64,000 nt of DNA, taken from contig JAFPUC010000008.1 in the NCBI GenBank assembly GCA_017413255.1, positions 100,001-164,000 on the forward strand, given 5' to 3'. Source of the DNA: Aeriscardovia sp. (GTDB lineage Bacteria; Actinomycetota; Actinomycetes; Actinomycetales; Bifidobacteriaceae). Positions 38,019-46,214 of the stretch are shown here, one piece after another (position 1 is the first letter of the stretch; each line of letters begins with the position of its first letter). Under the pieces are notes generated by a model. It saw only the letters and a list, made by a program, of their open reading frames with translations, ran no database searches and was not told the origin of the DNA. Made by a program: the position numbers and the translations under genes.

Positions 38019-38254
38019 CGATACCTGAATGGTCCGGAAAGGACTTCTACGCGACTTTGGGCGTAGGCCAAGACGCTTCTGAAGAAGAAGTAGGTAAGGC
38101 CTACAAAGAGCTGGCCAGAAAGTATCATCCGGATGTCAACCACGACCCAGAGGCTGCCGTAAAGTTCAAGCAAATAACGGAAGCCTATGACGTGCTGAGC
38201 ACTCCAGATCAAAGGAAGCTCTATGACACGATAAGGAAGTACTTTACTTTCTAA
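38015..38254 (+). CDS. Solo J-domain protein (truncated DnaJ-like)
   Basis: A 79-residue protein that is a J domain and little more. Helices I-IV and the HPD tripeptide ([11 protein letters not shown]) needed to stimulate DnaK are intact. It ends KYFTF right after helix IV, with no Gly/Phe linker or client-binding domain. It is about 70% identical by eye to the J domain of the next gene, so it arose by tandem partial duplication. The GTG overlaps the grpE stop. It could stimulate DnaK without delivering substrate, or compete with the full DnaJ. Confidence 0.88.
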   Translation: MTIPEWSGKDFYATLGVGQDASEEEVGKAYKELARKYHPDVNHDPEAAVKFKQITEAYDVLSTPDQRKLYDTIRKYFTF

Positions 38255-38292
38255 ACCCTGCGGGGGTTTAATAAAAAGGCAACAGGTGGCCA

Positions 38293-39228
38293 ATGGCAGA
38301 AAACGAATGGCTAAATAAGGATTTTTATAAGGTTTTAGGCGTAGGGCAGGATGCCAGCCAGGATGAGATAAACAAGGCTTACAGGAAGCTGGCCAGAAAA
38401 TATCATCCCGACCTTAACCACGACCCCTCGGCCGTCGAGAAGTTCAAGGATATTTCCGAAGCCTATGACGTGCTGAGCAATGCCGACCAGAGAAAGAAAT
38501 ACGACGCCATAAGGCAGTTTGGATCGGGGGGAGCCAGGTTTACGGCGGGTTCCGGCGGATACGGAGCCGACTCTGGCTTTTCCGACATCTTCAGCTCGAT
38601 GTTTGGAGGCGGGGGCAGAGCTTCCGGCTTTTCCGACATCTTCAGCCAATTTGGAGGAGGAGGCGGGGGGTACTCTCGCTACAGCGATCCCAGAGATCTT
38701 GACCTGGAGTCTAGCGTGGAACTCTCCCTCCTTCAGGTGGTCACCGGAGCTACAGTGTCTTTAAAGGTGAACGGATCTCTTATAAAGACCAAAATCCCGG
38801 CTGGAGTAAAAAACGGCCAGACTATAAAACTGAAGGGCAAGGGCGCCCAGGACCCCGTCACGGGCGCCAGGGGGGACCTTTACCTTGAAGTGCACATAAA
38901 CCCCGACCCGGTCTTTTCCATGGACGGAAAGAACGTTGTCAGAAGCCTCCCTTTGACTTTCTCCCAGGCCTGCCTTGGGGGAAGCGTCATAGTCAAAGAC
39001 ATAACAGGCGAGCTTTTAAAGGTGAAAGTTCCGGAAGGCACGAGCTCTGGGGCCGTGCTCAGGGTAAAAGGAAGAGGCTGCGCCACCACTCCGAAAGGCG
39101 ACCTCCTTTTGAAAGTGCAGATTCTTGTTCCCAAGTCCCCTAAGGCCATAGAAAGCGTCCTTAAGGAACTGGACGAAAAAGATCCCAGCGTGGCAATCGC
39201 GGCCAAAGAGGAGCGCTACAAGATCTGA
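38293..39228 (+). CDS. dnaJ: DnaJ-family co-chaperone without zinc finger (type B)
   Basis: A 311-residue J protein. The N-terminal J domain has [11 protein letters not shown]; a Gly/Phe-rich region (about 75-135) contains two similar GFSDIFS segments; the C-terminal client-binding domains follow directly. The four CxxCxGxG zinc motifs of type A DnaJ are absent. The ATG has ACAGGTGG upstream. No hspR follows in the operon, unlike most Actinobacteria. The 3' end overlaps the convergent NUDIX gene by 13 nt. Confidence 0.93.
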   Translation: MAENEWLNKDFYKVLGVGQDASQDEINKAYRKLARKYHPDLNHDPSAVEKFKDISEAYDVLSNADQRKKYDAIRQFGSGGARFTAGSGGYGADSGFSDIFSSMFGGGGRASGFSDIFSQFGGGGGGYSRYSDPRDLDLESSVELSLLQVVTGATVSLKVNGSLIKTKIPAGVKNGQTIKLKGKGAQDPVTGARGDLYLEVHINPDPVFSMDGKNVVRSLPLTFSQACLGGSVIVKDITGELLKVKVPEGTSSGAVLRVKGRGCATTPKGDLLLKVQILVPKSPKAIESVLKELDEKDPSVAIAAKEERYKI

Positions 39229-39836
39229 CCTCCCCGCCTCCTCACCTCTTCGTTTCTAACCAGAAGGGCGCTGGAGGCGTTTTTTATTGGCAGGGAAAGC
39301 AGCTCCTCAAAAGAGACCCATGCAGACTTTATAAATTCCCCCGCATCCGGCCTAAGCGGGCGATTTTCAATTTCAGAAACATGAAGAGTGAAGAGGTAGG
39401 CCTTGTCGTTACTCGCCCCCTCCGATGCGTAAAAGGCCCCGTACTGTTCTATCTCTTCAATTTTTCCGGGCCTTACCCCCGTTTCCTCTTCAACTTCCCT
39501 CTTTGCCGTTTCGAGCGGAGCTTCCCCTCTTTCTATCAGCCCCGCCGGAAGCCCAAAAACAAAATTTCCGGGTCCCACCCTGTACTCCATCTCCACCAGA
39601 TAGGAATCTGTGTCAAGATCGTGGACGAGGCAGATCACTCCTGCCAAGTGATCTACCATCTCGCGCCTTATCACTTCCCTTCCCCCGTCTTTTCTGGGAA
39701 GGGCGATGAGTTTTTTATGCACTGAAAATATGGAGCAGCGGTACACTTCCTCGTCCTCCAAAGTGGAGGGCTTGGCCTCCATGTCAATTTCCCCTTCGCT
39801 ATTCATCTTTCTGACAAGTTTTTCAAAATACTTCAA
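39216..39836 (-). CDS. NUDIX hydrolase (ADP-ribose pyrophosphatase-like)
   Basis: A 206-residue NUDIX hydrolase. The Nudix box [20 protein letters not shown] continues to TG, matching G-x5-E-x7-RE-x2-EE-x-G. The layout (N-terminal strand domain, box at about 115-137) resembles ADP-ribose pyrophosphatases. The start is a TTG at 39836 or an ATG at 39803; neither has a perfect leader. It is convergent with dnaJ. Confidence 0.85.
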   Translation of the reverse strand: MKYFEKLVRKMNSEGEIDMEAKPSTLEDEEVYRCSIFSVHKKLIALPRKDGGREVIRREMVDHLAGVICLVHDLDTDSYLVEMEYRVGPGNFVFGLPAGLIERGEAPLETAKREVEEETGVRPGKIEEIEQYGAFYASEGASNDKAYLFTLHVSEIENRPLRPDAGEFIKSAWVSFEELLSLPIKNASSALLVRNEEVRRRGGQIL

Positions 39837-39899
39837 AATTAAAAATCCTTTTTCTAGCTGATAACCTATTCATAGTTTAGTTATAGAGAAGGAACGAAG

Positions 39900-40361
39900 G
39901 TGGATCTAAAGAGGCCTTTCATGTTTGAAAAGCGCTCATCGGATCTGATGGAAAGGTGCATTCATCTGGCCTGCCTTTCCAAAGGTGTTGCGGTGGGGGC
40001 GCTGGTAGCAAATCCGGAAGGCGAAATTGTTTCCGAGGGTTTTAACAACAGATCCTCCCCCCTTTTGCACGCAGAAGCCATAGCCCTGAGAAAGGCGGCA
40101 GAGAAGCTGGGGGCGGGCGGCCTTATGGACTGCACCCTATTTTGCACCTTAGAGCCCTGCCCTATGTGCGCAGGAGCCGCCCTGCTTTTTAAAGTGGGAA
40201 GAATAGTGTTTGGAGCATGGGATCCCGCTGAGGGGGCGTGCGGATCGGTTTGGGACATTCCCCGCCGGGCCCAGGGGGGGTGGAAATCTGAAGTGGTGGG
40301 CGGGTTTAAGGAAAAAGAGTGCTCAAAAATCCTAAGCGAAAGCTTTAAAAAGATGCGCTAA
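39900..40361 (+). CDS. tadA: tRNA-specific adenosine deaminase TadA
   Basis: A 153-residue cytidine-deaminase-fold enzyme that makes inosine at the wobble position of tRNA-Arg(ACG). The zinc and proton-shuttle motifs HAEAIAL and EPCPMCAGA are present. The GTG at 39900 has AAGGA upstream. The stop overlaps the convergent YhgE-like gene by 4 nt. The heavy use of AGG/AGA arginine codons here would reduce, but not remove, the need for this tRNA. Confidence 0.9.
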   Translation: MDLKRPFMFEKRSSDLMERCIHLACLSKGVAVGALVANPEGEIVSEGFNNRSSPLLHAEAIALRKAAEKLGAGGLMDCTLFCTLEPCPMCAGAALLFKVGRIVFGAWDPAEGACGSVWDIPRRAQGGWKSEVVGGFKEKECSKILSESFKKMR

Positions 40362-42370
40362 GCGGCGAGGCCTCCGGATTCCAGGCTCTCCGAGAATTTC
40401 TCTGAAAGTCTGGAAAAAAGCCGCCCCGGCCCGAGGCATAAAATCCACGCGGCCGCAAAGAAAATCCCCAAAACCCCAACGCCTTTCCAGTAGGGTACAA
40501 GAGAGGATCCGCCTACGCAGGGCCGCATGATATTTATCGCCCAGGTGGCGGGAAGAAAGAGTGAGGCTTTTGCGGCGCCTACGGGAAGGAGCTCTAGGGG
40601 GTATATCCCCCCCGATGCGGTAATCTGAAATATCAAAATAAGTTCGCACGCCATTTTTCCCGCTTCTCCAAACGTTCTTACCAGAGCATAGGAAAGAGAG
40701 CTGAAGGAAAGGGAGCAGAAAAAGGCCGCCAGGAAAAAAAGCCATGGCCTTTTAAGCTGCGAACCCATATAGACAAGGCATCCCAGGGCCGTAACCTCGC
40801 ATTGAAAGAACGCGATTATTTCAATGGAAATCCACCTTCCGACTACAAGATGCCATCTTTTAAGGTTCCACAGGCCCTCCGCCTTCAAGTATGAGTACCT
40901 CATCTTTATCACCAGGCAGTCCAAAAGACATCCTATCCACATCGCCAGCGCGCAGTAGAAGGGGGTGATCGCGCTTCCAAAGGGGGAAACGGGCCAGACG
41001 GGTATTTCTTTTACCTCTACCGGGCTTGAAAGAAGGCTGGATGCAGCCTGGGGGCTACCAAAAGAGGGAAGGGAAGGAAGGGCATTGGAAAGGGAGGATG
41101 AAAAAGAGGAAAGGGAGGAAGAAAGGGAGAGGGCGAGGGAAGAAAGGGAAGAGAGGCTGGAAGAGAGGGAAGAAAGGGAAAAAGAGGCATCCAAAGAATC
41201 TTTGGAGAGGGCAGAAAGGAAGGAAGAAAGAGAAGAGAGGGTGGAATTTAAGTTCCTGGATTCTTCTTCTACCTGGCTTTCTACTTCCTTTATCTTTTCA
41301 AGGCCCGAAGAAAGAGATGAAAAGAGATTCGAAGAGAGCGAAGAAAGGGAAGAGGAAGATCCCTGAATCTGGCTTTCGATTTTTTCTAAGAGCTCTTTTA
41401 AATCTGAAAAAGATGGAGAGGAGAGAAGGGGGGAGGAGAGAAGCGCTTCAACTTTTTTTTGAACTTCCCCAAAAAGGGGAAGGGAAAGCGACTCAAGCTT
41501 GGGAAGGGAGGAAGGTAGGGGGGATAAAGAAAACTTTTCCTGATTTTGCCTTAGCAAATTTGAAAGGGAAAGGGCCTGGGAAGAGGAAAGGGAAAGCAGG
41601 CTTCCCGCAGATTTTAGGGCGCCTGAATAGGCGAGAAGGGCAAGGCTGGAAGTTTGCAAAGCAGCGGAGGCGGAAGAAGCGGCAGAGGAAAGAAGGTTTA
41701 GGGAAGAACCTGGTTTTAAAGAAGAAAAAGATTCCAAAGAAGAGATCGCGATCTTAAGGGAGCTGGATACGAAAACCTGCCTGGCCTCATTTTCAAGGTC
41801 GTCTGCCCCCTCCTGGGTCAGCTTTGGGGAAAGGGGAGTGATGGACTGGTTTACGAGAAATTTTATTTTTAAGGGGGAGGGATTGGAAAAGATATTCATC
41901 AGCCCCTTGGAAAAGTCCTTCGGAATCTCTATGGCCGCATACGCTTCTCCGCTTTCCACCTGGCTTTGGGCCACGCTTAAGCTTTCTTCCCTCCAGAGAA
42001 ATTTTGGATTCTTTTGTAAGGCCCCTATCACTTTGGACCCAAAGTTCACGCCCAAAGGAAGGAGGGGGGAAGAGTAACCCGCGTCCTGGTTTACGACATC
42101 TATCTTTAAGTCCTTGGTCCTTGAGTAGAGATCGAATTCCCCTCCCAGATTAAACCAGGCGTAAAGGCCCGGAATTAAGATGAGGCCTAAAAGCACGGCA
42201 AGGGAAATGAGGCTGGAAAAAACGGAGGTTACATCCCTTTTTGCCAGGCGCACCGGGTTTAAAAAGCTCATAGTTTTTGGAGAGGGAGAAAAAAGGCGCG
42301 GCGAAAAAAAGGAGCTTTCTTTCCTTTTTTCTTCCGTTTCCTTTTTTCCAAAGTCTCCAGACAGCCTCAT
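40358..42370 (-). CDS. YhgE/Pip family membrane protein, second of a pair
   Basis: A 670-residue membrane protein. One N-terminal helix (about 48-72) precedes an extracellular domain with the family's DVVNQDAGY segment and a long stretch (about 215-430) of Leu-Ser heptad repeats, then five membrane helices at the C terminus as in ABC-2-type permeases. The family includes phage-infection protein and type VII secretion EsaA relatives. A GGAGGACATTTATG leader fixes the start. It lies 13 nt after a similar gene. The function in this organism is unknown. Confidence 0.85.
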   Translation of the reverse strand: MRLSGDFGKKETEEKRKESSFFSPRLFSPSPKTMSFLNPVRLAKRDVTSVFSSLISLAVLLGLILIPGLYAWFNLGGEFDLYSRTKDLKIDVVNQDAGYSSPLLPLGVNFGSKVIGALQKNPKFLWREESLSVAQSQVESGEAYAAIEIPKDFSKGLMNIFSNPSPLKIKFLVNQSITPLSPKLTQEGADDLENEARQVFVSSSLKIAISSLESFSSLKPGSSLNLLSSAASSASAALQTSSLALLAYSGALKSAGSLLSLSSSQALSLSNLLRQNQEKFSLSPLPSSLPKLESLSLPLFGEVQKKVEALLSSPLLSSPSFSDLKELLEKIESQIQGSSSSLSSLSSNLFSSLSSGLEKIKEVESQVEEESRNLNSTLSSLSSFLSALSKDSLDASFSLSSLSSSLSSLSSLALSLSSSLSSFSSSLSNALPSLPSFGSPQAASSLLSSPVEVKEIPVWPVSPFGSAITPFYCALAMWIGCLLDCLVIKMRYSYLKAEGLWNLKRWHLVVGRWISIEIIAFFQCEVTALGCLVYMGSQLKRPWLFFLAAFFCSLSFSSLSYALVRTFGEAGKMACELILIFQITASGGIYPLELLPVGAAKASLFLPATWAINIMRPCVGGSSLVPYWKGVGVLGIFFAAAWILCLGPGRLFSRLSEKFSESLESGGLAA

Positions 42371-42383
42371 AAATGTCCTCCTC

Positions 42384-44573
42384 TCATAAGCGCTTTTCCA
42401 CGGCCTTCTGCGCGCAAAGCCTTCCGTATTCCATGAAGGCGGCCGCGATCATGGCCGCAGCATAGGATCCTACCCACACAAAAAGGAAAATGCTGCGGCT
42501 TGCAACCCCCGCAAACATTAAAACCATAAAAACAAGGGGAAGGGCGAAAAAGAAGGAGCACACCCCGACCGCTGCCGCCTTGTACCTTCTCCTGAATTTT
42601 TTCCACTCCATTTCCACTTTCGCTTCGGGCTGGACGGAAAGGCGAAGGTAGATGGCATTTTCAAGCCTCCTGGAAGAAGGCAGGTTTTCCCCTTCCGAGG
42701 TGAAGAAATCTGCCTCCTTCAGACGGAAATTCAAAGATTTTTGCAGGGAAGAAAGGGCGGGGAAGAAAATGAGGGAGGCCAAAGTAAAGGCAAGGGCGAA
42801 AAGAAAAAGGAAAATTGAATCTTTTACGAAGGGCAAAGCTCCCCCTCCGGCCACAGAGGATCTGAAAAGATCTATAGAGTAGGTAAAAGGCAAAAGCGGG
42901 TAAAGGGCCCTGTAGGCAGGGGGGAGGAGCGAAACCGGATACATTCCCCCCGAAGATGGAATTTGGATCATGACCGCAATAAGCGCCATGGCCTTTCCCA
43001 GCTTCCCCATGCATACCGCCATGGCAAAAATGACGGAGGAAAAGACAAGGGAAGAAAAAAGGGCCGAGAAGAAAAAGAGGGAGAGGGAGCGCACTTTAAA
43101 GTCCAGTATCCACGCTTCCCCCAAAGACGAAACCAAAGCCTGAAGGCAGGAAACGAACCAGAAAAGGAAGAGCCTGGCAAAATACCCTTTTCTGGCCCCC
43201 ACCTTTCCAATTCCCTTTCCATCGGGAAAGAGGGTGTAGATGACAACCAGCATAAAAGATCCCACCCATAAAGAAAGGGCCAGAAAGAAGGGCGAGACGG
43301 CCTGGGTGTAAGAGGCGGGGTAGACGGGCAGGGTTTCTAACTCTATCGGGGAAGAGAGGAAGGAAGAGGCGCCGGAGGCGTTCAGTTCTCCAATCTTGGA
43401 AAGGAACGAAATAAATTCCGAGCCCTGAATCTGGGAAAGAGAGGAGGAGAGTGAGGAAAGTTGCCCTTCCCACTCCCCCAGAGGCCCGTTTGCATTTTGT
43501 AGGGCTGAAGAGAGGTTTTCAAGATCGCGGGAACTTGCGGAAAGAAAAGATGGGATGGAAGAAGCCATGCCCCTGGCTTCCTGCCACTTAGTTTGCAGGT
43601 TCAAAAGAAGGGAGGAAGCGTTTTGTTTGGCCTGGGCGCACTGCTCTTCAAGAAAATTGATGCGCGAAGAAAGAAATGAAAGGAGGGATGAAAGGGAGGA
43701 GATGGTCAAAGACGCCTGATTTTTCAAAGGAGAGGGAAAGGGGAAAGAGGAAATGCGCGAAATTTGGGAAGAGAGGGAAGAAATCTTTTCTTCAAGCGCC
43801 CGGAGGGGAAGGGGGGAAAGAGAGGGAAGAGAAGAGGGGAGGGAAGGAAAAGAAGAAAGGGATGAGAGGGATGAAAGGGAGGAGGAAGCTGAAGAGAGGG
43901 AAGAAGAAGCTGAAGAAATGCTTTCCGAAAGGCTTTGCTGCTCGGAAGCTACGCGGGAGAGATCTTCCCTAAGCTCTTTGGCGTCATTAATTATCTTTTG
44001 GGCTCCCGAAAGCGTCTTTTCTTTGGAAAGCGAAGCCGCCCGGCTCATTTTTTCCATTACGGATTTGAGGATGGAAGAATCTATCTGCGAATTTATTTCC
44101 CTTTGAATCTTTGCAGCTCCTATAGAAGTGATTTCTCCGGTTACGGGGCTTTTTTCCTGGTTTGAAAAATAGAGGATTTCGGGCTTTTTGGCATTCTCAG
44201 GGTTTTCAATGGCGGAGGCGAGATCTTTACTAAAACCCGCCGGCACGATGAAAGCCGCAAAGTACCTTCCGTTTTCAACCCCCGCTTTCGCCTCTTTTTC
44301 ACCCACAAATTTCCAGTCGAGCTCGTTATTTTTCTTCAGATTTTCCACCAAGTCCGCGCCCACATCTATTTTTTCCCCTTCCACGCTTGCTTCTGAATCC
44401 ATATTTGCCACAGCCACGGGCAAATTTCCCGTTTTAGAGTAGGGGTCTGAATAGGCATAGGTGCTAAACCACCCGTATACCGCGGGGAGGAAAAGAAGGG
44501 TTAAAAGGGTGATGAAGGCAGCCGGAGTGCCCCAAAGCCTTCTCAGATCCCTTTTGAAGATTTTGAATACCAA
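42384..44573 (-). CDS. YhgE/Pip family membrane protein, first of a pair
   Basis: A protein of about 730 residues with the same plan as its neighbour: N-terminal helix with VYGWFSTYAYSDPYSKTGNLPVAVAN, an extracellular domain, Ser/Leu-rich coiled coil (about 215-400) and a C-terminal block of membrane helices, plus a cytoplasmic C-terminal region with two further helices. The start is uncertain: TTG at 44573 has GAGGAAAA upstream, and another TTG at 44591 is possible. The pair probably forms a heteromeric complex, as adjacent yhgE/pip genes do in other Gram-positive bacteria. Confidence 0.85.
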   Translation of the reverse strand: MVFKIFKRDLRRLWGTPAAFITLLTLLFLPAVYGWFSTYAYSDPYSKTGNLPVAVANMDSEASVEGEKIDVGADLVENLKKNNELDWKFVGEKEAKAGVENGRYFAAFIVPAGFSKDLASAIENPENAKKPEILYFSNQEKSPVTGEITSIGAAKIQREINSQIDSSILKSVMEKMSRAASLSKEKTLSGAQKIINDAKELREDLSRVASEQQSLSESISSASSSLSSASSSLSSLSSLSSFPSLPSSLPSLSPLPLRALEEKISSLSSQISRISSFPFPSPLKNQASLTISSLSSLLSFLSSRINFLEEQCAQAKQNASSLLLNLQTKWQEARGMASSIPSFLSASSRDLENLSSALQNANGPLGEWEGQLSSLSSSLSQIQGSEFISFLSKIGELNASGASSFLSSPIELETLPVYPASYTQAVSPFFLALSLWVGSFMLVVIYTLFPDGKGIGKVGARKGYFARLFLFWFVSCLQALVSSLGEAWILDFKVRSLSLFFFSALFSSLVFSSVIFAMAVCMGKLGKAMALIAVMIQIPSSGGMYPVSLLPPAYRALYPLLPFTYSIDLFRSSVAGGGALPFVKDSIFLFLFALAFTLASLIFFPALSSLQKSLNFRLKEADFFTSEGENLPSSRRLENAIYLRLSVQPEAKVEMEWKKFRRRYKAAAVGVCSFFFALPLVFMVLMFAGVASRSIFLFVWVGSYAAAMIAAAFMEYGRLCAQKAVEKRL

Positions 44574-44645
44574 ATTTTCCTCGCATTGCAAATTAGTGGT
44601 AACATGTATGAGTTTTTTCTACGAGTGTTAATATACAACACCGGC

Positions 44646-44669
44646 TTAAGTTGCAATGGGGCAACTTAA
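44646..44669. promoter_or_regulatory. Operator-like inverted repeat upstream of the OPA transporter gene
   Basis: TTAAGTTGC-N6-GCAACTTAA is a perfect 9-bp inverted repeat. It lies 11 nt downstream of a -10-like TAATAT/TATACA stretch (44629-44637) and 16 nt before the preferred ATG at 44686. It could be a repressor site or an mRNA hairpin. Confidence 0.55.
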
Positions 44670-44685
44670 AAGTAAGGAAGAAGTA

Positions 44686-46137
44686 ATGTCATTTCTAGGG
44701 ATACCCGCCGCTTCTACCATCAAGGTACCGAAAGAAAGGGTAAAGCACCAATACCGTATGAGGCAAACGGGCGTGTTGATAGCTACATGCCTTTCTTACG
44801 CCTCCTTCTACATTATCCGCCAGGTCGTGCAAGATGAGGAGATCCCCCTAAGGCATCAATACGGCTTTAGCGTGGGAGAGATCGGAATCATCCTCTCCGC
44901 CTTCGGCATAGGATACGGCATCAGCAAATTCATCATGGGCTTTGTTGCCGACAGGGTCTCTATGAAAAGGTTCCTCATCTTGGCTCTTTACGGATCTGCC
45001 ATAGCCAATCTCTTCTTTGCCTGGACTCGCTCCTTTGGGGTCATGATAGCGCTCATGCTCATAAACTCCGTCTTTCAGGGCGTGGGGGCGCCGGTGTGCC
45101 AGAGGGAAGTTAGCTTATGGTTTGCAAAGCGAAGCCGAGGCACGGCCTATGCAATCTGGAGCGCCGCCCACAACTTTGGCGCTTTCTTCTGCGTTGTCAC
45201 AATTGAGGCCGCCGCCGCCGCATTTTCGGGATCTATAAGCGCCATCTTCATTACCTCTTCCATCGTGGCCGCCGTTATCGGCACTTTGATGTACCTTATA
45301 AACTCCGAAAGGCCCGAAACCTACGGCCTTCCCGACATCAACACCTACTCCGACAGCGTCGAGCTAAACGAAAACGGCGGCACCACCGCGGGAAGCATAA
45401 CCAAGAAGAACGTTTGGCAGGTCTTCCTCAAAGACATCCTCTGCAACAAGATGGTGTGGGCGGTCTCTTTGGCCTCCATGAGCTTCTACATCTGCAGGTA
45501 TGGGATTTTGAGCTGGATTCCCAGCTACCTTCCCACCAAGGGCTTTAGCCCAAATACGGCCCGTTGGATCGTGGGAGAGTACGAGCTCTTCCTCATTCCC
45601 GCCGTCATCTTCTTCGGCTTCGTCTCCGACCTTCTCAAGGGCCGCAGGGCTCTTGTCACCTTCTGCCTGACAATAGTGATGATAGGGGCCCTTTGCCTCT
45701 ACTTCTTTGCCCCCGACAAGGCTCTGATCCTGGTAGGCCTCTTCATTTCCGGAGCCTGCATTTACGCCCCGCTGGATCTTGTAGGCCTTATGGTAAACGA
45801 GGCCGTTCCCAAATACGCCGTGGGAGTTTCTACCGGATTTATGGGCTTCTTCCAGTACATCTTCGGAGACACCATCGCCACCGCCCTCATAGGCGAGCTT
45901 GTAGACAGGTTCGGCTGGGGAGCTTCCAGCGTGGTCATCTTCATAGCGGGCGGCCTCTGCCTCCTCCTCTCCCTTTACCTCACTTATTCGGAGAGGCACA
46001 TCATAAATATGGAGAAGAGGGCTAACTCCCTAACTCCCGCCGAGAAGGCCGCTCTGGAAGATCCTCTCAGCGCAGATGAGGATGTGCTGAAGGCCGCCGA
46101 GGCCAAGGTGAGGGGAAAGAAAAAGGTAAGGAAATAG
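44686..46137 (+). CDS. MFS carrier of the organophosphate:phosphate antiporter (OPA) family
   Basis: A 483-residue, 12-helix protein resembling GlpT, UhpT and PgtP. The LSYASFYIIRQ segment of helix 1, ILSAFGIGYGISKFIMGFVADR and the SAAHNFGAFF segment follow the OPA pattern. It probably imports a sugar phosphate or glycerol phosphate in exchange for phosphate. The ATG at 44686 has AAGGAAG upstream and is preferred over one 10 codons earlier that falls inside the inverted repeat. The C-terminal tail is basic. It precedes three unrelated-type MFS genes. Confidence 0.82.
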   Translation: MSFLGIPAASTIKVPKERVKHQYRMRQTGVLIATCLSYASFYIIRQVVQDEEIPLRHQYGFSVGEIGIILSAFGIGYGISKFIMGFVADRVSMKRFLILALYGSAIANLFFAWTRSFGVMIALMLINSVFQGVGAPVCQREVSLWFAKRSRGTAYAIWSAAHNFGAFFCVVTIEAAAAAFSGSISAIFITSSIVAAVIGTLMYLINSERPETYGLPDINTYSDSVELNENGGTTAGSITKKNVWQVFLKDILCNKMVWAVSLASMSFYICRYGILSWIPSYLPTKGFSPNTARWIVGEYELFLIPAVIFFGFVSDLLKGRRALVTFCLTIVMIGALCLYFFAPDKALILVGLFISGACIYAPLDLVGLMVNEAVPKYAVGVSTGFMGFFQYIFGDTIATALIGELVDRFGWGASSVVIFIAGGLCLLLSLYLTYSERHIINMEKRANSLTPAEKAALEDPLSADEDVLKAAEAKVRGKKKVRK

Positions 46138-46158
46138 GTCTGTAGGTTCCCCGGGTTA

Positions 46159-46214
46159 TCATTGAAACTAACTAAAGGTTCTTCTTCTGGAGGATGTCAT
46201 TTCAGTTTCAATGA
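46159..46214. promoter_or_regulatory. Long inverted repeat around the first DHA2-type MFS start
   Basis: TCATTGAAACT (46159-46169) and AGTTTCAATGA (46204-46214) form a perfect 11-bp inverted repeat 34 nt apart. The right arm contains the start ATG at 46211 and the loop contains the GGAGG sequence (46189-46193). Pairing in the mRNA would hide the start codon, so it may control translation; as DNA it could bind a dimeric regulator. Confidence 0.5.

Noticed and set aside
41026..41757. A 243-codon Lys/Arg/Gly-rich open frame opposite the YhgE-like gene, and a similar one near 40965-41366
   Set aside because: It is the mirror of the Ser/Leu repeat codons on the other strand; it has no family pattern or ribosome binding site.
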